From Macropodus opercularis (taxonomy: Eukaryota; Chordata; Actinopteri; Anabantiformes; Osphronemidae), in contig CM061098.1 of NCBI GenBank assembly GCA_030770545.1, positions 11,329,001 through 11,393,000 of the forward strand: 64,000 nt of DNA, written 5' to 3'. Under the pieces are notes generated by a model, which was not told the DNA's origin, did not search any database, and worked only from the letters and a program-made list of their open reading frames with translations. This document shows, piece by piece, positions 25,179 through 38,300 of the stretch (its first letter is position 1; each line of letters opens with the position of its first letter). Both the position numbers and the translations under genes were made by a program.

Positions 25179-28100
25179 TGCAGCAGTGGTTTGTGGGTTT
25201 GTGTGTGAGTGTGTGCGTCTTCTGCAGCTTTTCGCTCACATCTGCAGTTCTGCATTGATTCCATGCCAGTGAGCTCAACGCTGATGCAGAGCGGTGGCTC
25301 CTCTGTTAAAGTCAGGTACAGTACATCGGCCAATCGCTACTGCCACAACACAACGTTGTGTGTGTGCGCGTGTGTGCGGGAGTTAATAACGCTGCAGAGT
25401 AAATGACTGCAGTCAATAGAGCAATCACATTTGCTGCAGTCACTGTGGGGAAAGGTATGGCATGTACTGTTATGATGTAATTCAAGATAAACTAAAGCAT
25501 CTATTGTGTTTTTAACACGGTGTAAGAAACTCCGCACTTTAAGGAGGATGTTGTTAATTAGTCTCTGAAACAAAACATTCACAAACATCAAAAACATGTT
25601 GTTTATCCCCTCAGCGTTTCCACATGATAATCAGCCTCCTCTGTGATAAAGCCCTGACACATATCTTACCAACTTAATTATATGGGTCACTATGCGAGCA
25701 AGCTGAGGAGAAGGGTGGACCCCAGTGCCCGGCATGCCCGCTGATGGTGTTCACTGCAGCTGAGACAATGTTTGCCACATCTTTGGGAAATGTTAAAATT
25801 GTAAATTAGTACAATGAGGACTCGTCAAGAAACAGAACAAGCGCTTTCCCAGTGGAACATGCCCAGATTTGAGTGTGAGGAAGGCGCCGCTGCAAACTCG
25901 ACTTCAGTTTTTTTAACCCGGTAGTTTTAAACTCACAAACGAGAACCTAGTCACGTGTGCAGAGACAGGTGGTCCAGTCGTTTCGTTATGTGCTTGATCG
26001 ATGAGTTTTCGTTTTTGCTTATGGACATTATTAAGCTTAATGTACTGTGTATCCTCAATACACTCATTGGCACAACACAGCCTGTGTGTTCACTATTCAT
26101 TACATTAGTGTTCATTAAAGTGGAAAGAACAAATGTTGGTGCAAAGCGTATGAATCGTGTAAATCCATCCGATAGTCAGTCTGGATCACGGCATGGTCCG
26201 AGGTTCTTAATCCAACGAGAACATGTTCCACTTTTTCCTCTGGGGTCACAGCTGCTCAGTAAGTGGGGTGCTACTATAAAACACGTGTGGTATCAGCATT
26301 ACCGCTGTAGGAGAGATGCGAGCGTCCTTCGCCACTTCACAGAGATGTGAGCCAACTACTCGGAGTGGAGATGGCCACAGAGGAGCCGGGGATAGACAGC
26401 GTACAGGAGATGCAGCTGAAAGATCCAGTAATCTGCCAGAGGGGGATGTAAACAGCTACCCAGCCATATGGAAGGGGGTGTTAGCTCAGGGACGAAGAGA
26501 GGAGCTTGTTTTTCTGTGTGTGTGGTACACGTACCTATGCTTTAGCTGCAAGCTTCCAGAGTGACCTGTTAACCCTGCTTTTAATGATTTCTAAACACAT
26601 ACTGAGGAAAAAGACCAGCTCAGTGTAGCACAGCGGGTAGTGATTAAAGCTAAGGTGCAGATAAGCCGCTGTTACGTCATCAGCAACGCTTCCCAGCACC
26701 AAAGTACACATTTAACTAAGCTGGAATTCATGGTATTGGTAAACGAACACTTTCTGCATCTTGCTCAATGATTGGAAAGCTAATACTGACCCTGAGGTAA
26801 ATACAGGATTTATCTGCAAAGATCCCTCAAAGATTTAGTAACATGAGAAATGATCCGATAATAAGGAGACCGCAGAGAAAATGAGCCCTTTGAACTGCCC
26901 AGAGGCAGGTTGGAGACCCGCCCCGAGGCAGATTTAAATCCTCTGGGTTTCGGCCTCTGTTGCTCTCTTGCTGCGTTATTGATCTTGACCCGATTCAACG
27001 GGCTGCATTGATGAAATTGATCAAATAACATAATCTGCTGTCTGACTCTGTAGTGTGGAGATCTGTGTCCAATGTGCCATGTTCTAGTGCAGAACCTTGA
27101 TGTATTTCCCCGTTGCACTGACTCCAGATGCCCTGTTTAAAGTCGTTAGAGCCGACATCAGTCAGGCGAACCCATCAGGAGACCGGGCTGGATTTCTTAG
27201 TGGGGAGCATTTAGCAGCTCCTTGTATTCCTCTTATCTGTACACCATGACCTATGTCTTGCTTTAACCCTGACCCATCCCCTGCACTCGGTACTTACACC
27301 TGTTTTTTCAACCACCCCGCCTCCAGCTCTCCCGTACCCAGCTGCAGGTGAATGTTTTTGTGATGATGAGCTTACAGCAGTCATCAAACACGGTAGATTT
27401 TCTTATCTGCGGCCCCTTGAGCTGAAGGGCTCTGACTTACAGCACCTCAGATGTCTTTCTTCTTCTGTTCAGATTGTGTGATGCCAGCTTCTTTGGGGTG
27501 CTAACACAGCTGAGCTTGTGCCAACAAGCTGATATCAAGAGCAGCGATAAATATTGAGGCAGAGATAAACAAACTGTGAAATTGCAATCAGTTTGTCACA
27601 GGTCGACTGAATCCAGACTAGGTCTAATTCCAAAAGTAATTTCCTGGTTCCAGCGCGAACTTCAAGATCAGACAAGACAGGATGCGCATGATGATACTGT
27701 GTGTGCTACATGTGTACATTTCTAGGCTCGTCAACACGGTTCGCCTGTCACAACACTGTCTGGCGGTGAGTGGCTCTGTCACACTGGGTGACACAGCACT
27801 CTAATTAATCACAGAGAGGAACCTCTAATGAAGTCATTAAGTATTCGGAGAGCTCCATCTTGACATCCACTTTTCCCACTAAAGAAACGACTGATACAGA
27901 AAAGGCTTGAAGGCACGGTGGTAATGGATTAGCAGAAATGAAGTTTGACAAGTGAAATATAGCTCTGACCGGGAGGCGATTAATGCGAAGTATTAGAGCA
28001 TTTCTGTTTATGCAAGTTCTCTCCTCTTGCTCTCACTTTTAATTTTGTCATCACCTCTTAAGGATTACTCAAGACTTTTCCTTATAGCCTATTATATTAA

Positions 28101-28974
28101 AGGGCCCATCAACAAAGAGCTGGAGCCCGATCTACACCCAGAGAGGGCTGTGTCCTAATCACACTATATTAAGAAATCAGAGGCTGTGTTCACGATCAAA
28201 ACATGCCTGAGCTCCACGTTATTTCCATGCAGATCCTCATACACTGCAGGGTCAAGTCATTGGCCCCACATGGGGAGAAACAGTAGAAAACTAAAGGTTT
28301 TACAAGAGCCGGTATGTCCTGTCATAGTGAAATATCCTTAACGAGGCTTTTAGAGTGGTGGAAAAACATAATTTCATCCATCAGCAGATGAATTTTTAGC
28401 AGGACTGTAATTCAGTCACATACTGTATATATCTTCTATCTTTGAATTATGTAATGTACAGTACATTGTGTGACCAGAGTGAGGTTCTGTTTGTAGGTTT
28501 GTTACTTTACGATCACTGACAAGACTCTGTGTGTGATTCTATCAGACTGTGGCTACTTTGCGCAAGGTCTGATCTTCCCTGATCTCTGAAGCAGAGATTA
28601 CATGTGATATAAAGATTAGTGTCAAATCAAATACATGGTATGTAAAAATCAGTGAGTCGTTTTCTAATAAACCAATTTCCATTATTCCCAAAAGATGACC
28701 AACAATTCCTATCCTATTAAATTTAATCTCTATAAATGATGTTTGTGGACCAGTAAAAGTACATTAGACTGAAATGTGTGAAATGAAAAAACAATTTTGC
28801 CTGTTAAAGTGTGTAAAGTGTGGAGGCATGGTTGCTATTTAATGAAATACAGTTCTGTTTCCACAAACCTTCTAAGACTATTGGTCCAATAATCTCTGAA
28901 TCTGGCATGCAGTGCTTTTTGGAAACCCAAGACTAAACATTATTAACAGACTGCTGGCGCTTCTAATCGTTTAG

Positions 28975-28988
28975 CCACTAGAGGCCAG
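28975..28988 (+). promoter_or_regulatory. Possible CTCF-core-like site
   Basis: CCACTAGAGGCCAG agrees with the published CTCF consensus CCASYAGRKGGCRS at 13 of 14 positions. About one such match is expected by chance in a window this size, so the call is weak. Confidence 0.2.
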
Positions 28989-30999
28989 GAAAAAAGTCTT
29001 AAGATGTGAAAACAAAGCAAAACCTTTAAGAACCTTCATGTCACCTGTAATACTGCTGTTGTCAATATGCCAATCCAGATTCACGTAAGCACCTACAGCT
29101 CAATAGCGCTATTTTACATTTAAGAACTTGGGGAATGTGTACGATCAGAAATCAGCTGCGTACAGTTTATATAAATCACTGAACCAGTACAGTGGCCTCC
29201 AGACCTGAGATCAGCTGCTTGACAGCAGGTAGACACACTCACACAGATACAAACACATCCATATGCATCCGCGTACACAGGAAGAGAGGTGCGGTGTGAG
29301 GAGACAAACAGGGAGCGAACCCCAGGCAGATGGTTTGTATCAGAATACAAAGAGGCTAAAGATTAGGGTAGAGCCCCATGCACGCCGACGAGCCGAAGCA
29401 CAAACACACACGGGCACAGCTTTTCTTCAAAAGTAATATTTTGTGAATGATGCTATGTGACAGGCACTTTGGAAGAAGCAACAGCTCTCCACACATGCCA
29501 CATATTACTATGCATCCCAGCGCACGTCAGTGGCTGCCTCTAGATTTATTTTGTCCTTGGGTTATCAGTGAAGTGGTACCTTGCCCCGCTTTAACCATAG
29601 GCCAATTAAAAAAAAGATTTGTGACCTTTGTTCTAAATAGATTAAACAGAATCATTTCACAGACACTGGTGTTTGATGCCTGACGCATGATGAGTTGCAT
29701 AATTATCTGTTTTGTCTTGTTGTTTTTCACATAAAAAAATAATAGAGAGGGAGATAACAAGATGATATTAGTATGAGCATGAAGTAGATGTCCATGTGGA
29801 TAGTCTCAGCGGCTGCTACAGTGCATCCTCTTACTCATAATCTCTCCTTTCTCAGCCCTTAGGCTTACTGGTACAGCTTCTGCACTGTAGAGATGATACT
29901 TTGCTTCTTGCTACACAGGTTGCTATGGTGATCGCTGACCTGAGGAATATGTAAATAACAACCGGCTGAGCCCACAGGTATTTTAGAAACAATGCGAGAG
30001 ACGTGTCTGTTCTATAAAGCTAAAGACGGTCATCACGTACTGGAAAACCTCCTGATACTGTGGGACCTCTGTGCGTCTCCAACTGTTATGTCATAGGTAG
30101 AGTTGAAATGATCAGCTGTGCAGCCGCTTGAGGGTGAACACCACAGTATTTATACTACAGTCTCTGATATTAAATGATCGTTTGCATCAGAAAAGCGAAT
30201 CGAAGCCGTTAACATTGTCGAGTGGAGACTATTTAGAGACTAAACAGGCATTTATAGCGCCTGAACTCTCTTCATGTATAATGATCAATGTCTAAGACAA
30301 TATATAGAATCACGATGCTCCTAAATACCTAAACAGTTCCAAGGTTCTGAATTAAATGTATGAGTCGCTGTATTGTTTCTTATGTGTGCGTGTGTGTGTT
30401 TCAACGATAAGGAAAATAATAAACAAAAGTAATGAGTCTGTTTGTAGTTTTGCTGTGATGTTGTGAGCATGTCCAGAAGCCTTAATGCATCTGCTCACAG
30501 TAATCTCCATGTTTAGCACAGAAACACATTTTGCACTTGCATCTGGCTAAATATGTGCTTGTGTCCAGGATTGATTCCTGTTAGTGTGTGTACGTCTCTC
30601 GCAGATTCACAGACACCAGGCTTTCTGGAGCATGAAATAAGCTTTCCTAGGGAACAGTGAAGAGAGTGGCTGATGTCTCCTGCTATTTCTTAATTAAATA
30701 CGTGCAGCTCTCATCTTCAAAATCGTAAATGTCACCTCAGAGCTTCTGGCTACCGTTCCAGTTCTTCCTCTTGGTTATGGCTCTTAAGTAAAATGCTGAT
30801 GCGCAGGCTGAGCGATGCAGCACTCGGCCATACTCTTATTAAGATGCTGTGAGTGAAGGGCTCCCTACTTAGCAGAGGTGGCTCATTCATTATTTTGTAA
30901 CACCAAAGATAAACGGAAGAATGCGTGTGCGCTTGATGTCAGGGGGGAAAAAAAACGAAACAAATTTAATCAACAGTTTTCTAAAACAGGTAAACAGAT

Positions 31000-31330
31000 G
31001 TGAGTTCTCTCCCCTCCCCTCCGTCCTGCTTCTGTCGCTGCTGTATCACACCCAGCAGTGTGTGATGCTGTTTGCATGATGCATGCCTGCGCGTCTGTGT
31101 GCGCACGTGTGCGTGATGTGCTCCGGACTGTGATGAGCCGAACGGAGGCAGCTGAGAGATAAGAAACATATCGGCGCTCAGCACCTGCCTGCCAGCCTCC
31201 TGAAAGACTGACGACACAAGCCGGCTGCATGCGGAGCTCCTCTCATTGTCGCGGCAAAAATCCCCCAAACTGTAACCACGCAATACAGAGCAGCGCGCAC
31301 GCCCCAAGGTTTGATTCTGTCAGGGAACGA
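31000..31330. other. CpG-richer block with alternating purine-pyrimidine run
   Basis: This block has more CpG than its surroundings. It includes a nearly alternating GTGTGCGCACGTGTGCGTG stretch at about 31094-31112, a sequence type that can adopt Z-DNA. It might be a promoter of an unseen transcript, but there is no TATA box, recognised exon or homologous frame to support that. Confidence 0.3.
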
Positions 31331-31339
31331 GCTTGGTCC

Positions 31340-34300
31340 GCAAAATTAATCGCATCAAAGAAACTGAAGTTTAAACTGAATTTTCATTATTTGTTGTTTT
31401 GGTCAGTCCTCTGGAAAGATGAGAACTTGAAGCTTTGAAGATAAAGTGGCCCCTCGCGTCAAAAACAAGCCATTTAGTCTGAGCCTCGGTAGATTTGTCT
31501 GTGTGTAACAAAACGCTGCAGCACTTTTGCTGACAGGTTGGCTTCTTTCAGTACGGCTTTACGCCTTTCAGCTGGTTTTACCTGCGTTGTCATGGCCCTG
31601 CCAAATCCCATCACGTGTGCTCGATAAATACATGCCACTGCTTTCAGCTGGGCGCCGTAAATAGGCATTTTCTATGCTTTCGATAGGACTACGCAGCTTC
31701 TTATGAAGCTGAATGGGTTCTATGCACACAACGTTTCATTTTTGCTGCGCTCTGTTTTCGGTCGTTTGTAGTTTATAGCAGCTCATTTCGTAAAATCGCA
31801 CGTGACTTGTCAAGCTCCTTGGTTCTCCACTAAACCTGGGCCGGTGCCAAATCTTGGATTAGCAGTTCACCTGTGCTCAGCCACGTGTTGCAGGTTTCTC
31901 ATGTGAACTCCAGAGAATCAGGTCATACGCACTGGCTAGAGTTGCCCTTTCGCACATGGACTACACAACAGGTGTGTGTCTAAGCTGTTCTACTGTATGA
32001 AGTGCAGCAGGAAGGAAACAATAGTAAAGTAAAGTACATTGAAGACACTACTGTGTTTTTTACTGTGTATTCTGGCGAATAAGAGGCTCTCTTCACAAAA
32101 AGACATCACAAGAACTTTGTAAAAGAGAGCCAGCAGGGTAAAGACAGCTCATTTAGATAAGTGTGGGTCTAAAAAACAGATTCATACCAAGCGATCTTTG
32201 AATTTCATCCCTCGGTATCCAAGTGCTCATTTGCACACACGGTATTACTCTAACCTCTCCGTGCTCCTGTCACCACAGCGGCACTTTGCAATCGAGTTCG
32301 CTTTCGCATCTCCGCACACACGACTGAGCACAGACTATCTCTCCGAGCGGGAGAGACGGGCTGTGACGACCGGCTCAGACGGAGACAGGGCCTCGAGAAG
32401 AGAAGGAAGCAGCAGCCGTGCAAAACTTCAGGCCCAAGTCCAGCAGCCACACAAACAAAGGGATTTTAATGATAAATGTAACGTTGAGCAGCACCCATAA
32501 CTTTCTTTACATTCCTCAGTCAAAGAACAACTGAAATTACCACAGAACCAAGCTTACCCAGAGCTCAATAATAAACTCAGATTTCCTCCATTCTCACCGT
32601 CACTATTATGGAACAAATGTTCTCTAGCGAATAGTGGCTTCAGTCCACCGCTCTATGCAAAAGACACACTTACCAAATGATCCCTTCAAATATTCCTGCA
32701 AAAGGTTCGATATGACAGACCACCCAGAGCATTACTTGCAATCTTGTTGATTATCTCCACATTCGCATCGATTATCATGTGGTTCCCTCTCCCCTCATAC
32801 TCAGTTATTACTCAGTGGTCGCTGATAGAGAGCCACGTTATTGATTGCAGCACATTAACAGGGATGAAAGTGCAGGTTGCAGCCTGAGTTATCACATCTC
32901 TCAGCTAAGCCATCAACCAGTGGGGCTACTACCAATACTTGCATCTGGAATAAACAGCCTTCCACAGATTTTAGATTGGTTATTAGATCCAAACTGATAA
33001 AAGACATTTAAGATTAGTACATTGTCTCATACAGCTTTTCCGAGGTGCCTTTCAGGGTCTCCCAGCTGGGATCATTTTGTTTTCAATATCGTTAAAAAAT
33101 TCATGAAGCATTCAGATTCTTTTACTGGGAGATTTCAAACTGAATTACACGTGACAATGACAACTGCAACAGGATCCGCACGCAGTCAGCGATTCTGCTT
33201 CAGTGCAATAGTCCGTTTAGATGTGTGCACCACGGCAGGCTACATATTCTCCTCTCCTTTGCCCAGGGTCCATTAAATGGATTAAAGCAGTTAGAGCAGC
33301 CAAGCATATATTCATTTCCTCCACACTGAGGGTGAGAGCAGCAGACAGCATATTATGGAGTGTCACAAAATCCCCGCTCCATCTCTCTAAATCAACGACG
33401 GAAGATTAAAATCTTTAGAGTAGATACAATCGTCATCATTAAACAGCATTATCTGTTTAATGTTCTGTGCTGTGTTTGTGTGTTTGTACCCAGACGTTAG
33501 CAGGTGATATTGTACCGTGCACACATGAAGGAAATGATGTGAGTATAAACTTATTAAAATTTAAGGGAAACTGTATTGGAAAAGGGGATCAGAGAGATAT
33601 TTGTGCTGTTTGTCCTGTGTGCTGAATTAAAGATTTAGGCTCTAGTACAACACAAGACCTGCATATTTGATGCTGTATCCTAACATAAGAACAGTATTTT
33701 CTGGTGAAACTGCCTATTGTTGCTTCATTTTATGTATGATCCTTGTTTTGTGATGCCTGCTGTCTTACTAGAGCGAGAAAAGAGTCGCATCCCAGTGTCT
33801 GGTTTAACCGAACCAGTCAAAGTCTGGACCTCAGCCCCAACATATGAGTGAGCTGAAGCAGTCCACATATGTAGATTTATTTTATACTGTAGTTTAATAC
33901 GCAGGTTTAGAAAATGTTGGGAATAGGTAGAAGTTTATCTGCTGGACATCTGACAATAACAGTATCGTGTTATTGTGCGCGCTATAACTATCAAGCTGCA
34001 TAGAGTCTGTTTTGTATACTGCAATAAGAGACTTTAAACATAATATGTAATGTGATGTGATGATGATACTACTTCACAGAGTAACAAAGCACAGCAGCTC
34101 AATTATGTTCTCCAGTCGAGCATTCAGAAAAATAATACATAGAAAAATATTGCATCAAAATTACGAATGACAGAGGAAACTAGTTGCTTTACAACAACAA
34201 GTGCAACGGCCTCAAACAGAACAAAAGCTGCACAACTGCTGCGCAGCAACGGACGGGAACCTGGGAAAGTGGAGCCTGGCCGAAGTCAAGCAGGAAGGCA

Positions 34301-34990
34301 GCAGGAGCAAAGCAGCTCAGCAGGCCAGATAATTACACACCCTGATAGAAAAGCCACTTGGTATTCTGTGCACACCCACGAAGACATACCAGCACTAGAT
34401 AAGCCAGGAGAGGGAGCAAGGAGAAAGCCGAGGAGGGAGAAGCTCCCAGATCAGCTACAGCCAGACAGCAGGGGGGCCAGGCTACAAATCAGCCACATGC
34501 CGTGATCTGAACCTGATGTGTGGAGCCTTTTGACAGACAAAACGTATACTGGAGGACCACAGCTGATATGTCACCTATGACGGATGATCTGCAGAATGGC
34601 ACAAATCGTCTCGTCACACAAGTAAACAGAAGCACTTTACGGGACGGGAGGATCAATAGGCCAGTAATGACGGCAGACGATGCCCCTCAGAACGAGAGAA
34701 TGGTCAGACTGCGTACGGTGGTTAATGAGGTGCCGCTTCAGCGTCCACACCTCATCGTTAATACACGGAAATGAAGGACACGTGCAGAATTGTTAGAGCA
34801 CAACTTTCTATTCTGCATCTTGCGGCATGTTATTGAGGCATGAAAATGAGCACAATGCATGAAATATTATTACAGAATGAGTTTGGGTGAAATGTGTGAT
34901 TCGAGGAAAATGATTTATACTGTGTGCGACGCATAACTGAGCTATGGAAACGGGAGAAGGTGTGAGATATGGGCTCCGTGCTGCAGCCTG
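31340..34990. other. Non-coding stretch, no gene recognised
   Basis: No supported exon or named repeat. A + strand frame of 112 codons at 34167-34505 is low in complexity (Arg, Gln, Ser, Gly) and unrecognised. Confidence 0.55.
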
Positions 34991-35014
34991 CGAGGAGAAG
35001 GCCACTTAATCGGC

Positions 35015-35340
35015 AGCCGCAAAAGGGCGGAGGTGGGAGGGGCATGTGGGTGATATCTCATGGGTGGCAGCGATAGGCGGGGGAGGGATGGCAGCCATGC
35101 TGCATTTCGTACAGAATGAGTGTCACTCCGTGTCGTTCCGCTGTCAGCGGAGCCACTGAGAGCTGCGTGCTTCACTGAAGGGTGACAGCAAAGAGACAGA
35201 GCCGCTCTGCTGCTGTCCCGGCCACTCGGCTTCTCAGTTTTCAGCTGCGGGCATCTGGCTGCAGGATGCTGGACCTCAGTCACTAATCATGTCAGTGTCA
35301 CTATGTACGTGGAGGCTAGACCCACAGCTACTGCTAGGTA
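35015..35340 (+). promoter_or_regulatory. Candidate GC-rich promoter / 5' UTR segment
   Basis: GC-rich relative to its neighbours, with two GC-box-like motifs (AGGGCGGAGG near 35025 and AGGCGGGGGAGG near 35076). These are followed by about 200 bases without simple repeats and a possible donor, GCTAG|GTAATG, near 35337. It lies about 9 kb upstream of the first supported frmpd3 exon on the same strand. The ATG near 35267 opens only six codons before a stop, so it would not start a protein. Confidence 0.25.
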
Positions 35341-38300
35341 ATGGTCTAATTTACAGCCCGTTTGCACCAAAAATTTGGACAAGGCGAGGACTGACTGTGT
35401 AAAGGTCAGGTGTATTAGCCTCTGGTGGAAGCTTGGTCACACCGCCAACACACACAAAAAAAACTGTCTTATTTACAGTATTTACATGCCTTGAAAGGTT
35501 AGAGTGGGTAAATAACACGACATAAATCAGGAAGGGAAGCTGGAGCAGGGACACAGTTGGTGCACGTTCCCATTAAAGTGCAGGCTGCTTCGTGCACTGA
35601 GGGGAGAATAACGCTATACACATCTGACTTTCTCCATCCAGCTCTTGACTGATGAATCAAATGCAGTCAAGTGGAACGTCCTGAGAACATAGATTCAAAA
35701 TAAGCAGCCGGGCAAACTGCATCTCCTCTCAATCTAAGAAAGCTTATTGGACTATGACGGCGGATTTTTCAGCGTTGCTATTTCACTTACGGGAAATAGA
35801 CATCGTTGCTTATTTCTCCATATTTCCTTCCATATATTTGTTTTGCCAGGTGACTTAATTTCGTATTTAAGTCATCACTGCAACGGTATTTATCACCATC
35901 GCGACACTGATTCATTTTCACGACTGTACTGTACTGCATGTAAACATAATTAGATTCAGTAATTGTGTAAAATATTTAAGCACTGTTTGGTTTCATTCTC
36001 CATTTTGATGCACATGCAGAGGAATAATGAAAACAAAATCAGACTTGGCACAGCTCTGGCTGCTGCTGCGACTCTGCATCGACTGTCATACAATCTAAAT
36101 GTAATTTGCCTTCAGCAAGCCAAAGAGTGTGCTGTTTTAATGGATGGCTGGATCCAAATGGAAGGTTTAGAGGATTGCCTTTGTGGTATTTGCCAACCCC
36201 CTGTGCTATGGACATGCAGCTCCACACTTGGCTGCTTCCGCCTCTCGTAGTTTAAAAGGCTAACCTGGAATGTGGATGTAAGTTCACAGCGGATGGGGAT
36301 TATGGCGTTATGTGGCGAACCACAGGTAAGTGAAGCCTTCTCAGGTTCATGTGACACCTGTGGGAAAGGAGGCTGCGTTCAGGAGCTTGAAGGGGATTAC
36401 GAGCGTTGCAAGCGAGTGCAATCAAAGCTACACCATCACGTTCTGGTACTGCGGACATTCAACAGTATTAAAACCCACCCTGTGCCCTCTACAAATATTT
36501 TCTTGACGACCAAGAGAGAGGATCTTATAACAAGCCATTACACGGACGAGCTCTCTTAACCTTCTCCACCTTTGATCAACCGAGATCCTGCTCTGACACC
36601 TGCAGAGAGGGTCTGACCTGAGCATGTGTTTGCACGTTCCCTCACCGATCGCTCCTCCGCGACGCCGTGCTGATCCATCGCTGCTCACCTTCAGCCCCTC
36701 TCTGTAGCACGTGTGTCTGTCTGCACGACAGAGAGATGGCTGCACTATTGACCTCAGCTCAGCGAAGCAGATTTAAGTCTTTACAACAAAGCCGTGTTTG
36801 AGTGGTTTGGGCTGAAGGTGAAAGCCATTCTCAGGTGCAGTCCTGTCGGTGGTAAAAGCCCAAATAATGACGCAGCAGTGGCGTTTTGAATTAAAATAAA
36901 TAAATGACAGGCATCAGAAAGGTGCAATGAAGTGAACTTGATGAAATTGGTATATTTTGTGCAGAAACACACTTTTATCACTTATTTTCAGTTCATTTGC
37001 CAATTATTGGAACATGTATTCAATTATTAGAAAACAAAATATGTGAAAACTCATATTTTCCAGATATCTAAATGATATGTTTAAATTACTCCCATTCTTC
37101 ATTAAAAAGAGTAGAGCCAACATATTCTGGTAATGGCGGTACGGAGAAGAATGTGATTTTCAGTCCGATCACAGTGAAGCTCGTAGATGGCGCCAGCACT
37201 GTCCTGGTCGTTAGCTGAGAGGTGGTGGGGTTAAGCTGGTCTGCAAACGGTGCGCTTTGAACGGTGGGATATTAGTTTCCATGTTGCAGTGAAGGTTACG
37301 CGGTGCAATGAGCACATCAATAATGCAGTAGCAAGTCACAGGAACAGCTAAGCCCAAGAAGCACTGGTCAGCCCCGTGTGGTCAAGTGGAACAAAAACCC
37401 TCCACACATGTGGGCTAACAGGACCAGGAACAGGACAAATAAAGCTTCATCCACGCACCGTCCGTTCAGAAAACACTACAGCACGCAGCCTGGTAAATCC
37501 TGTCCACCGTCATTCATCCTCATTTGTCTCGGTCGAGGTGCTAACGAAGCAGAGTGAATCAGAGGAGGATGGAGCAAAGCAGAGCGGGCTCGGTCCAGGT
37601 AAAAACGACGTCAGTGGGTCAACAAAGGAGACGGTCGCCCCATTATTCGACCTCGTAGGTCATTCGTGCAGGCAGGTCGCTACAACCCAAGGTGTTACTA
37701 TTAAGCGACATTTTCAGCTTTTCACAGTTTTGCGAGAAACTACTTGCCATTTTATTCACGGTGGGTGCAACAGCATCAGTGAAGTAGGGGAGGAGGTTGG
37801 GGCCAACGGATACAGTCGGCTGACAGCTGTTCTTTTCCATTTTCACTGTTAAAATGATGATGACAGACCAAGACAAACTAACTGTGATTGTTTAAATTGG
37901 AGGACTTCCTGAAACAAAGCTACAACTCCCACTGAAACCTATTTCCAGAGAGTGGGTTGTTCTCCACGTTTGCACTTGTTGCTCAGTGGAGTCTAAAAAT
38001 GAAAGCAGGGTGATGCTGGCGCTATTATTCTCTTCAATGTTGCGAACTCCATTGTGAAGAAGCTGCATCCAATCTAAGCTTCATTCAGCTGTTCAGGTCC
38101 CTCTTAACCTTTTACAATCTTCATCTCCGAACAGGAATGCAATAACAGCCACGTGTTATTGTCTTTGAGATGGTAATGATATGACTCTATATATAATATA
38201 TCACACACGTCTTCCATTATTGCAGTGTATTTCTTTAAATTTACACTCAGTCAGAACTACTCCCGAGATCCTCATCTTTTGCTCTGAGGTGGTTCTTTAT

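Larger units (their letters stand above)
17690..31000. other. Non-coding stretch, no gene recognised
   Basis: No supported exons. Several AT-rich, homeobox-site-rich segments that are free of simple repeats (for example 18690-19010 and 20010-20260) look like the sort of sequence found in conserved non-coding elements, but conservation cannot be judged from one sequence. The only clear structures are the hairpin at 19602 and the CA tract at 25153. Confidence 0.55.

Noticed and set aside
37376..37852. 158-codon open frame on the + strand.
   Set aside because: No domain or splice context; low-information Ser/Thr-rich translation.
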